From positions 1 to 64,000 of the forward strand of contig CAVSUY010000013.1 in the NCBI GenBank assembly GCA_963731035.1: a DNA stretch of 64,000 nt, given 5' to 3'. Below, piece after piece: positions 54,853 to 62,655 of this stretch. The notes beneath the pieces are model-generated. The model was not told the DNA's origin. It made no database searches and was given only the letters and a program-made list of their open reading frames with translations. The stretch is from JAANXG01 sp963731035 (lineage in GTDB: Bacteria > Pseudomonadota > Gammaproteobacteria > Arenicellales > JAANXG01). Positions within the stretch are counted from its first letter, which is position 1, and each line of letters begins with the position of its first letter. A program made the translations under genes and the position numbers.

Positions 54853-55992
54853 TTAGTAGCGTTGGTCGTAAAGGTGCACTATAACCTCACCGCCCGCCGC
54901 GAAGCCCTCGCTGCTCGACGGTACCAGCACGAAGCCGTGCGCGCGAACGGCAGTGGACAGAGTACGACCGTCCGCCACGGCGAGTGGCTCGGCACTGTCG
55001 CCGTCCAGGCGAACCCGGCAATACTCGAGCCTGCCCAGGCCGGAGGCGATCTTGCGGGCCAGCACCGCGCGCCTCGTCGCGTACGGCCAGCCCGGGTCAC
55101 GCCCGCCCAGCCGCCGCACGACGCGCCCAGCCAGCGCATCGTAGCCGAACAACGACGCCAACGGTGGTCCTGGCAGCACCACGACGGGTGTCTGTCCCAG
55201 GCCACCGACGATGCTGGTTTCGCCCGGGTTGATTGCCACACCGCGGAAAACCACCTCGCCGGCCTGCGATAAGGCCTCGGCAGCCGGGTCGTTGGACCCG
55301 AAGCCCGAGCCGCCCAATACGATCAGCAGATCGCACTCCGCAGCCGCCAGACTTGTCGCCAGGGTCTGAACCGATCCATCGTTGGCACCGGATTCCCCTC
55401 GAACACAGACCCCGCCGTCGAGCGAGACCAGTGCGCGGATCATCGGACCCGAGACGTCGCGGGCGGCATCACGCACCGTAATGATGCGGACCCTGGGGCG
55501 GCGTGCCACCGAAAGCACCGGGATCCCGATTTCCATGAGTAAGGCCGCGTCCGCCGGGCGCAGTGCCCGCCCCGGCTCGAGCAACCGGTCACCGGATTTG
55601 ACTTCACGCCCCGCCGGAATAACATTCGCCCCCGAAGCGAGTGGTGCGAGGACATTCAACGCCTCGCCCCGCAGCTCCGCCTCCAGAAACTGAAGCACCG
55701 TGTCCGTTCCTTCCGGAAGCGGTTCCCCGCTGACCACGGGCTGGGCCTCACCGGCCGGCCGAATCCGAAACGTCAACGGGTTGTACTCGCTGGCACCCAC
55801 CGTCTTCTCCGCGAGCAACGCGAAACCGTCGACTGCGGCCGTTGCTACCGGCGGATAGTCCATCGCGGCGTCGACAGCCGTCGCCAGAATCCTGCCGACC
55901 GCATCCGGCGCGGCGACCGTCTCTTCCGGCAACACGGAGGCACGCGAATCGAGCCAAGCGGTGACGTCTTCGAGGGAAGCGGGGGTGATCAT
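54853..55992 (-). CDS. Second MoeA-like molybdopterin-binding protein
   Basis: 379 residues from ATG 55992; a start at 56064 is also open. The fold matches MoeA: VGRILATAVDAAMDYPPVAT then AAVDGFAL, EPLPEGTDTVL, VLGGSGFGSND, VAINPGETSIVGGLG and LPGPPLASLFGYD. Some motifs are relaxed relative to the fusion gene (for example GGSGFGSND for SGGTSxGxxD), as in second MoeA copies thought to handle a different oxyanion or cofactor form. First gene of a two-gene moeA operon. Confidence 0.87.
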   Translation of the reverse strand: MITPASLEDVTAWLDSRASVLPEETVAAPDAVGRILATAVDAAMDYPPVATAAVDGFALLAEKTVGASEYNPLTFRIRPAGEAQPVVSGEPLPEGTDTVLQFLEAELRGEALNVLAPLASGANVIPAGREVKSGDRLLEPGRALRPADAALLMEIGIPVLSVARRPRVRIITVRDAARDVSGPMIRALVSLDGGVCVRGESGANDGSVQTLATSLAAAECDLLIVLGGSGFGSNDPAAEALSQAGEVVFRGVAINPGETSIVGGLGQTPVVVLPGPPLASLFGYDALAGRVVRRLGGRDPGWPYATRRAVLARKIASGLGRLEYCRVRLDGDSAEPLAVADGRTLSTAVRAHGFVLVPSSSEGFAAGGEVIVHLYDQRY

Positions 55993-56066
55993 GTCGACAA
56001 GGTGTATTACCCGGTGCGAGATTACCACCACCCGCGACGCACTGATATCATGTACTGGTGTCATTC

Positions 56067-56780
56067 ATGAACGCTTCCCCTGTCAAAGCACTCCTGTTCG
56101 ACGTCTTCGGCACGGTCGTGGACTGGCGTGGTTCCATCATCGAGGAAGGCCGGAACTGGAGTCGCGAATACGGACTGGATGCGGACTGGACCGCCTTCGC
56201 GGACCGATGGCGCAGCATGTACCAACCGGCCATGGAGCAGGTCCGAAGCGGGATGCGGCCGTGGACCGTACTGGACGTGCTGCACCGCGAGAGCCTGGAT
56301 ACCTTGATCCGGGAGCTCGGCCTCGGGCGGCTGGACGAACAGCAGCGCGATTATCTCAACCGTGTATGGCATCGGCTGAAACCGTGGCCGGATTCGGTGC
56401 CCGGCCTGACTCATCTGAAGCAACGATTCGTCGTCGCCCCGCTGTCCAACGGCAATGTTGCATTGCTGCTCGACATGGCCAAGCACGCCGGCCTGCCGTG
56501 GGACGCCATCCTCGGCGCCGAGGTCGCGGGACACTACAAACCCCAGCCCGAGGCCTACATGGCGGCCGCGCGGTTGCTCGCCCTGTCCCCCGGACAGTGC
56601 ATGATGGTGGCGGCTCACAACGACGATCTGGCGGCGGCGAGCGCCCTGGGCTTTCGTACCGCGTTCATCGTCCGCCCGACCGAGTACGGGCCCGGCCAGA
56701 CGAAGGATCTGGCGGCCACTGGCGACTGGGACTATTCAGTGCGGAGTCTCGTGGAACTGGCAGAGGCGCTGGCGACCTGA
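56067..56780 (+). CDS. Haloacid dehalogenase type II family hydrolase
   Basis: 237 residues from ATG 56067 (a GTG at 56058 is also in frame). HAD motifs: LLFDVFGTVVDW with the nucleophilic Asp, PLSNGN, a Lys in GHYKPQPEAY and the acidic AAHNDDLAAA. The D-x-F-G-T start and N-G-N/K-P-Q-P-E pattern are those of L-2-haloacid dehalogenases, but many members act on phosphates, so dehalogenation is not proven. Divergent from the moeA pair. Confidence 0.85.
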   Translation: MNASPVKALLFDVFGTVVDWRGSIIEEGRNWSREYGLDADWTAFADRWRSMYQPAMEQVRSGMRPWTVLDVLHRESLDTLIRELGLGRLDEQQRDYLNRVWHRLKPWPDSVPGLTHLKQRFVVAPLSNGNVALLLDMAKHAGLPWDAILGAEVAGHYKPQPEAYMAAARLLALSPGQCMMVAAHNDDLAAASALGFRTAFIVRPTEYGPGQTKDLAATGDWDYSVRSLVELAEALAT

Positions 56781-56803
56781 TGACGGGAAGCGGTTGCCGG
56801 GAT

Positions 56804-56888
56804 GATCGCGGCTGAAGCCGCTCCTGCAACCCGGGGTTCACGGCGGTGCGGACCTTCGGATTGCAGGAGCGACTTTAGTCGCGATTGT
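56804..56888. repeat. REP-type inverted pair
   Basis: ATCGCGGCTGAAGCCGCTCC and inverted GGAGCGACTTTAGTCGCGAT, separated by CCCGGGGTTCACGGCGGTGC-like spacer as at 8351. It lies between convergent genes. Confidence 0.8.
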
Positions 56889-56927
56889 TACGGTCCCTGA
56901 GTCAGGCCCGCGGCCGGGAGCCCGCCG

Positions 56928-58559
56928 TCAGCCGCGATTCTTCATCTCACTGGCTCGAAGCTCCATTCTCCTGACCTTGCCGGTGGTGGTCATCGGCAAT
57001 TCGTCGATGAATTCGATCTCGCGGGGATACTCGTATGCGGCGAGACGGCTTTTCACCGTATTTTGAATGTCCTGCTTCAAGGCGTCGTCGCCGGTGGCGC
57101 CCCGGGCGAGGACAATGAACGCCTTGATCACATTGCCGCGCAGCTCGTCGGGCTTGCCGATGACTGCGGCCTGGGCTACCGCCGGATGCTTGAGGAGACA
57201 GTCCTCGATCTCGCCCGGACCCACACGGTGGCCGGCGCTGGAAATAACATCGTCCTTGCGGCCCACGAACCAGATATAGCCATCTTCATCCCGGTATCCG
57301 ACGTCGCCGGTTCGGAACCAGCCGTTGCTGATCTTTTCCTGCGTGGCCCGTTCATTGTTCCAATAGCCCAGGAACATGACCGGGTCGCCGGTGCGGGCCG
57401 CCAGTTCGCCGGGCTCGCCCCGCGGCACAACTTCGCCGTCGTCGTCGATGGCGTCCACCTCGTGACCCGGATACGGCCGCCCCATGGAACCCGGCTTCAC
57501 CTCCATGATGCCGGCCGAGTTGCCCACCAGGTAGTTGAACTCGGTCTGGCCCCACATCTCATTGATCTTCAGTTTCAACACCGCCTGGCCCCACTCGTAC
57601 AGCTCGGCGCCCATGGCTTCACCCGCGGACATGATGCCGCGCCATTTGAAGTTGCGCGATTCCAGGCCCGGGATCTGGCGGATCATCTTCAATGCCGTCG
57701 GCGGAACGAAGGCGTTGGTAACACCGTAGCGCTCGATCAGCTCTACGGCATGTTCCGGATCGAACTTGCCGCCCTCGAAACCCACGATGGGCGTGCCGTA
57801 CAGCCACGCAGGCAGCAGGCCGTCGAGCAGGCCGCCGGTCCAGGCCCAGTCCGCCGGTGTCCAGAACACGTCACCGGGCTTGGGATAGAAGTTCTGGGAC
57901 AACTCGAAACCCGGCAGGTTGCCGATGAGGGAGCGATGGGCCACCAGCGCGCCTTTGGGCGGGCCGGTGGTGCCGGAGGTGTAGATCAACAGGGCAGGAT
58001 CGTCGGCCAGGGTATCCACCATCTCGAAGCGGTCGGACGCCTGGTTCAGCGCCGGCCAGAGCTCCCCATCGGCGGCAGTTCCGTCGCAGCTGATCACGGC
58101 TTCCAGACCGGGCAGCCGGTCCCTGATGTCCTGGATCATCTCTACGTGCCGGCCCATGGTGATGACGGCCCTGGCCCCGCTGTCCTTGAGGCGGTACTCG
58201 ATCGCGTCGGTGCCGAACAACACGGACAGTGGAAGCGATACTGCGCCCAGCTTGTGTATGGCGATATGCGCAAGGCCCGTCTCGATGCGCTGCGGCAGCA
58301 CTATCCCCACCCGGTCGCCCTTGCCTATGCCCCAATGGCGCAGGGCATTGGCCAGACTATTGGAGAGGACATTCAAGTCGCCGAAGGTGTAGACCCTGCG
58401 CTCGCCGGCGGTATTCTCATGGAACATGGCCGGCTTTCCTGCGATGTTCACGTGGCGCTCGCAGACCTCGCGGGCCATGTTGTAATACCGGGGCACGTTC
58501 CAGCGGAACTCCCTCCTGATGGACTCGCAGTCCCGATAGTCGTGAGAAATCAGTGTCAT
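56928..58559 (-). CDS. AMP-forming acyl-CoA synthetase (MACS-like)
   Basis: 543 residues. FRWNVPRYYNMAREVCERHV opens it as in medium-chain acyl-CoA synthetases. LLIYTSGTTGPPKGALVAHR, WTPADWAWTGGLLDGLLPAW, MWGQTEFNYLVGN, WFRTGDVGYRDEDGYIWFVG and PMTTTGKVRRMELR (catalytic Lys) are intact. It activates acetate to medium-chain acids; exact chain length unknown. A purine-rich AAAGAGGG precedes the ATG. Divergent from the enoyl-CoA hydratase gene. Confidence 0.9.
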   Translation of the reverse strand: MTLISHDYRDCESIRREFRWNVPRYYNMAREVCERHVNIAGKPAMFHENTAGERRVYTFGDLNVLSNSLANALRHWGIGKGDRVGIVLPQRIETGLAHIAIHKLGAVSLPLSVLFGTDAIEYRLKDSGARAVITMGRHVEMIQDIRDRLPGLEAVISCDGTAADGELWPALNQASDRFEMVDTLADDPALLIYTSGTTGPPKGALVAHRSLIGNLPGFELSQNFYPKPGDVFWTPADWAWTGGLLDGLLPAWLYGTPIVGFEGGKFDPEHAVELIERYGVTNAFVPPTALKMIRQIPGLESRNFKWRGIMSAGEAMGAELYEWGQAVLKLKINEMWGQTEFNYLVGNSAGIMEVKPGSMGRPYPGHEVDAIDDDGEVVPRGEPGELAARTGDPVMFLGYWNNERATQEKISNGWFRTGDVGYRDEDGYIWFVGRKDDVISSAGHRVGPGEIEDCLLKHPAVAQAAVIGKPDELRGNVIKAFIVLARGATGDDALKQDIQNTVKSRLAAYEYPREIEFIDELPMTTTGKVRRMELRASEMKNRG

Positions 58560-58602
58560 AGCGCCCTCTTTCTTCTTTCTTTTACAGCTTAATCAAATCG
58601 CC

Positions 58603-58630
58603 TTGACAACGCATGCCCGCCGCGCACAAT
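58603..58630 (+). promoter_or_regulatory. Sigma-70 type promoter of the enoyl-CoA hydratase gene
   Basis: TTGACA (58603-58608), 16 bases, CACAAT (58625-58630), about 28 bases before ATG 58659 and within the divergent gap. Confidence 0.6.
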
Positions 58631-58658
58631 GGGTGCAAACGCCAACGGGAGTCACTCC

Positions 58659-59471
58659 ATGAGCAGCACCGCAGCGCAAGACCTGAACCACGAACCCGTT
58701 TTGCTGCGTGAGGACCGCGACGACGGCATCACCGTCCTGACCTTGAACCGGCCGAAGCAGTATAACGCCTTGTCGGAAGAGGTGCTGACAGCCCTGCAGG
58801 AGAGGACCGAAGAGCTGAAGCAGGACGAGTCGGTACGCGTCGTGGTGCTCTCCGGCAACGGCAAGGCGTTTTGCGCCGGTCACGACCTGAAACAAATGCG
58901 CTCCAGGCACGACCAGGAATACTACCGTGCGCTGTTCCGGCAGTGCAGTGACACGATGCTCGGCCTGCTCTCGCTGCCGCAGCCCGTCATTGCCCGAGTA
59001 CACGGCATGGCCACCGCCGCGGGCTGCCAACTGGTGGCAACCTGCGACTTGGCGGTCGCCAGCACCGAAGCCAAGTTCGCGGTCTCCGGAGTCAACCTGG
59101 GCTTGTTCTGCTCCACTCCCGGTGTGGCGTTGAGCCGCAACGTTCCGAGAAAGCGGGCATTCGAGATGTTAATCACCGGGGAGTTCATCGATGCCGACAC
59201 CGCATCGGAGTGGGGCCTGATCAACAGAGCCGCGCCGCCGGAGAAGCTGGACGAGGAAGTGATGAGCCTGGCCGGGATCATCGCGGCCAAAACGCCGGTT
59301 GCCGTGCGCACCGGCAAGCGCCTGTTCTACGAACAAATCGTGAAGGAACTGCCGGCCGCCTACGATTACGCGGCCGAGGTCATGACCTGCAACATGATGG
59401 AGCCGGACACCGTCGAGGGCGTGGACGCTTTCATCGAGAAGCGCAAGCCCTCCTGGCACCGCGAGCCTTAG
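58659..59471 (+). CDS. Enoyl-CoA hydratase, ECHDC3-like
   Basis: 270 residues; GGGAG lies 9 bases before ATG 58659. Crotonase loops AFCAGHDLKQM and GMATAAGCQLVATCDLAV, then FAVSGVNLGLFCSTPGVALS and RNVPRKRAFEML, match the ECHDC3-type mitochondrial and bacterial proteins over their length. The usual second catalytic Glu position reads GVNLGLFC, so hydratase chemistry may be altered. It likely acts in fatty or branched acyl-CoA turnover beside the divergent ligase. Confidence 0.88.
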   Translation: MSSTAAQDLNHEPVLLREDRDDGITVLTLNRPKQYNALSEEVLTALQERTEELKQDESVRVVVLSGNGKAFCAGHDLKQMRSRHDQEYYRALFRQCSDTMLGLLSLPQPVIARVHGMATAAGCQLVATCDLAVASTEAKFAVSGVNLGLFCSTPGVALSRNVPRKRAFEMLITGEFIDADTASEWGLINRAAPPEKLDEEVMSLAGIIAAKTPVAVRTGKRLFYEQIVKELPAAYDYAAEVMTCNMMEPDTVEGVDAFIEKRKPSWHREP

Positions 59472-59504
59472 GTTCCGGCTTCCGCACTGCGCGGCACCCC
59501 GGTT

Positions 59505-59585
59505 TGTGGGAGCGACGTCAGTCGCGATTCCTTCGATGGCCCCGGCCGATTCGCACCAATCGCGACTGACGTCGCTCCTACGATC
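59505..59585. repeat. REP-type inverted pair, GACGTCAGTCGC subtype
   Basis: GTGGGAGCGACGTCAGTCGCGATT and AATCGCGACTGACGTCGCTCCTAC as an inverted pair with a 32-base spacer. Same outer arms as the other REP units but a different stem centre. Confidence 0.8.
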
Positions 59586-59606
59586 CGGGGGACAGCACCG
59601 GGGCGG

Positions 59607-60023
59607 CTAGCAGCCGCCGACGCGCTCCGAGGTCCAGTTCATCTTCATGTTCATATTCATCTGACCCATGTTCATCTTCACGTTCATGTTCCCTTTGCCG
59701 GTCTTGCCGTCGGTTTGGAACATGCCGTCGACGGTAGAGGTCTGCCCCTGGATATTGCACTCCATTCTGAAGTTCAAGGTGTCTCCATCCAACTCGTCCT
59801 TGACCAGCTCGCAGCCTTGGGCGTTCTTCATCATGTCGCTCGGTTTGAAACTCTTCTGTTTCACGCACTGAGTGCTGGTTTCCGTGGTGGGCTCGCCGGT
59901 TAGCGGATTAGTCCTGGTCATGGTGGTCTTCCACAGGCCCGGATTGATGGCCAGCTCGGACGCGCTTGCAGCAAGTGGCAGCACCAGGAGCAAGGGAACA
60001 ACTGCGAGACCTTTGAATTTCAT
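59607..60023 (-). CDS. DUF3617 secreted protein
   Basis: 138 residues with a signal peptide (VVPLLLVLPLAASA, cleaved near 21). INPGLWKTTMTRTNPLTGEP and TSTQCVKQKSF match the DUF3617 family of small periplasmic proteins of unknown function. A Met/Asn-rich NMNVKMNMGQMNMNMKMNW stretch lies near the C-terminus, with a final Cys. Single gene. Confidence 0.82.
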   Translation of the reverse strand: MKFKGLAVVPLLLVLPLAASASELAINPGLWKTTMTRTNPLTGEPTTETSTQCVKQKSFKPSDMMKNAQGCELVKDELDGDTLNFRMECNIQGQTSTVDGMFQTDGKTGKGNMNVKMNMGQMNMNMKMNWTSERVGGC

Positions 60024-60191
60024 CTAAGACTCCTCTACGGATCTGTATCTACATCTGGATTATCGGCAAGCCTGCGACGAACGAGGCACCGGCGCGTCCC
60101 GAACCCGCGATACTCTGACACGGAACTGCACGATGCACCACGGCGCCAGAGCATATCACGAAAGAACCCGGACCCGCGGCGCACTCGCCGG

Positions 60192-60650
60192 TCAGGTCGG
60201 CGCGCCCTGCCCCCGGCGGGAAGGTACCCACACGAGCGCATGGCCTTCCAGCACCGCGCGGCCGGCGACACTGCAGACCGTGGTCAGACGAACCCGCTGC
60301 TTTTCCGGATGGACGTCGGTCACCCTCGCGGCGGCGTGGACGGTCTCTCCGACCCTCACCGGCGCCAGAAACCGGATCTCCTGCGACATCCACAGACACC
60401 CCGGCCCCGGAAGCCGGGTTCCGATAATGGCGGAGATCAGGCTGGCGGTGATCATGCCGTGCAGCACCGGGCCGCCGGCACGGGTGCGCGCCGCGAACTC
60501 CCCGTTCATATGCAGTGGATTGTCATCCGTGGACAGTTCCGCGTACATGACGAGATCCCGCTGCGAGAAGGCCTTGCTGATCTCGGCGGACATCCCGATG
60601 TCGAGGTCCTCGATGTAGTACCCGTGCATTTGCTCGAAGGTGTCGTTCAT
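60192..60650 (-). CDS. MaoC-family (R)-hydratase/dehydratase
   Basis: 152 residues, single hotdog domain. The catalytic Asp/His of the hydratase-2 motif are in STDDNPLHMN and the following helix reads PVLHGMITASLISAIIG. It probably hydrates trans-2-enoyl-CoA to (R)-3-hydroxyacyl-CoA, which could feed PHB or link to bdhA. Divergent from the acyl-CoA ligase at 60892. Confidence 0.87.
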   Translation of the reverse strand: MNDTFEQMHGYYIEDLDIGMSAEISKAFSQRDLVMYAELSTDDNPLHMNGEFAARTRAGGPVLHGMITASLISAIIGTRLPGPGCLWMSQEIRFLAPVRVGETVHAAARVTDVHPEKQRVRLTTVCSVAGRAVLEGHALVWVPSRRGQGAPT

Positions 60651-60891
60651 GGTGTGTTTACCCGTCCGCGGTGTTTTAATACGATAGCGTTGAGATCCGT
60701 TTCGCGGTCTCTCGAACGTCCGGCAGAGGCGCGGTCACGGCAGGTATGAATTCTATGCCGACGTGGCGCGATTTTGGCGACGCAGTGGGATTGCCATTCT
60801 ACGCCGACACCCAATCGTCGTCGGGCCCGCAACCAGGCCTGCACGGCGAACGAACCGTGATGCGGCAACAAACCGCCACCTGGGAGGCAAC

Positions 60892-62535
60892 ATGTCAGTA
60901 ATCGGCCAACCCCCCGCGTCGGAGGCATACGAATACCCTCTGCTCATCAAGCACCTACTGCACACTCCCCTCGCTCACCACCCGGATCGGGAGATCATCG
61001 ACGCGGAAGGGAAACGGTTTTCATACCTGGAACTACGCAAACGGATCGGACGGCTCGCTCATGCGTTGCATAAGCTGGGGGTAGGCCCGGGAAACACGGT
61101 AGCGGTTCTGGACTGGGACAGCCATCGCTATCTGGAGTGCTTCTTTGCCGTCCCTATGATGGGTGCCGTGCTGCACACGGTGAACGTCCGTCTGTCTCCC
61201 GAGCAGATTCTCTATACCATCAACCACGCAGAGGACGACGTCATCCTGGTACATCAGGATTTCCTGCCGCTGATCGAGCAGATTCAGTCCCGTATCGAAC
61301 GACCGCACAAAGTGGTTCTTCTCACCGATACCGGGGCGGCTCCCGACAGCACAGAGGTTCAAGGCGAGTATGAAGCCCTGCTGGCGAAGGCGGATCCTTC
61401 GTTCGAGTTCCACGACTTCGACGAGAACACCCGCGCCACCACGTTCTATACAACGGGCACCACCGGCAACCCCAAGGGCGTCTACTATTCGCACCGGCAG
61501 CTCATGCTGCACACCCTCGCTGTCGGCGTGTCGTTCAACCTTGGGAGCGGACATAACGGCGCGTCTTCCGCAGATGTGTACATGCCCATCACGCCGATGT
61601 TTCACGTCCATGCCTGGGGATTTCCGTATCTGATGACCCTGCTCGGACTGAAACAGGTCTATCCTGGCCGCTACGTGCCCGAGCGACTGTTGTCGCTGAT
61701 CGACACGGAGGGGGTCACCCTGTCCCACTGCGTGCCCACCATCCTGCACATGCTACTGCAGGCACAGGAGCAGACCGGCACGGACCTGTCCGGATGGAAG
61801 GTCGTCATCGGAGGCTCGGCGCTGCCGAAGGGGCTGGCTGCCAGGGCCCTGAATCTCGGCATCGACGTGTACTCCGGGTACGGCCTGTCCGAGACCTGCC
61901 CCGTGTTGGCGACCGCGACGCTCGACAAAGAGGAGTCCGCCAAACCCGCCGCCGAGCAGCTTACAACAAGATGCAGAACGGGACGCCCCATCCCCATGGT
62001 CGACCTCAAGATCATCGACGAATCGGGCACGGAGATGCCACGCGATGGCCGAACGACGGGAGAGGTGGTGGTCCGCGCACCCTGGTTGACGCAGGGCTAC
62101 TTCAAGGAGCCGGAACGCAGCGAGGAGCTGTGGCAAGGCGGATACCTCCATACCGGGGACATCGGGTTCGTCGACGAGCGGGGCTACCTCAAGGTCACCG
62201 ATCGGCTCAAGGACGTGATCAAGTCCGGCGGGGAATGGATCTCCTCTCTGCAGCTTGAAGACATCGTCAGCCAGCTGCCGCAAGTCAGCGAAGTCGCAGC
62301 GATCGGCGTCGCGGACCAGAAATGGGGCGAGCGGCCCCTGATACTTGTGGTGCCGCTCGAGGGCTCCGGGCTCACGGAGCCGGAAGTGATCGAACACTTG
62401 AAGAAGTCGGCGGCGGACGGCGTCCTTTCCAAATGGGCGGTGACGGACCAGGTCCGCATAGTGGAAGAGATCGACAAGACCAGCGTCGGCAAAATCGACA
62501 AGAAGGTGCTGAGAAACAAATACGGCGCAGTGTAG
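60892..62535 (+). CDS. Fatty-acid CoA ligase (AlkK-like)
   Basis: 547 residues from ATG 60892, fixed by GGGAGG six bases upstream. LLIKHLLHTPLAHHPDREII opens it as in medium-chain ligases of the AlkK group. TTFYTTGTTGNPKGVYYSHR, TPMFHVHAWGFPYLMTLLGL, YSGYGLSETCPVL, YLHTGDIGFVDERGYLKVTD and TSVGKIDKKVL (catalytic Lys) are intact. It activates medium or long fatty acids. Followed on the same strand by another ligase after 120 bases. Confidence 0.92.
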   Translation: MSVIGQPPASEAYEYPLLIKHLLHTPLAHHPDREIIDAEGKRFSYLELRKRIGRLAHALHKLGVGPGNTVAVLDWDSHRYLECFFAVPMMGAVLHTVNVRLSPEQILYTINHAEDDVILVHQDFLPLIEQIQSRIERPHKVVLLTDTGAAPDSTEVQGEYEALLAKADPSFEFHDFDENTRATTFYTTGTTGNPKGVYYSHRQLMLHTLAVGVSFNLGSGHNGASSADVYMPITPMFHVHAWGFPYLMTLLGLKQVYPGRYVPERLLSLIDTEGVTLSHCVPTILHMLLQAQEQTGTDLSGWKVVIGGSALPKGLAARALNLGIDVYSGYGLSETCPVLATATLDKEESAKPAAEQLTTRCRTGRPIPMVDLKIIDESGTEMPRDGRTTGEVVVRAPWLTQGYFKEPERSEELWQGGYLHTGDIGFVDERGYLKVTDRLKDVIKSGGEWISSLQLEDIVSQLPQVSEVAAIGVADQKWGERPLILVVPLEGSGLTEPEVIEHLKKSAADGVLSKWAVTDQVRIVEEIDKTSVGKIDKKVLRNKYGAV

Positions 62536-62618
62536 GGCGGTATTCATGCCGACAGCGGCCTCCAGTGCGGTAGATCGCCGGGAGCGAGATGCCGCAGACC
62601 CACGATACATGGCGTATC

Positions 62619-62632
62619 ATTCGTTAACGAAT
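62619..62632. promoter_or_regulatory. 14-bp perfect palindrome upstream of the last ligase gene
   Basis: ATTCGTTAACGAAT, overlapping a TATCAT (-10-like, 62615-62620), 23 bases before the GTG at 62656. It looks like a TetR-type operator, but no regulator gene is adjacent within the window. Confidence 0.55.
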
Positions 62633-62655
62633 TTTCAGCGATCGGGGGATCGTCC

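Noticed and set aside
53100..54884. 594-residue open frame antisense to the MoeA-PBP gene
   Set aside because: Low-complexity His/Arg/Gly/Asp-rich shadow of a confirmed gene.
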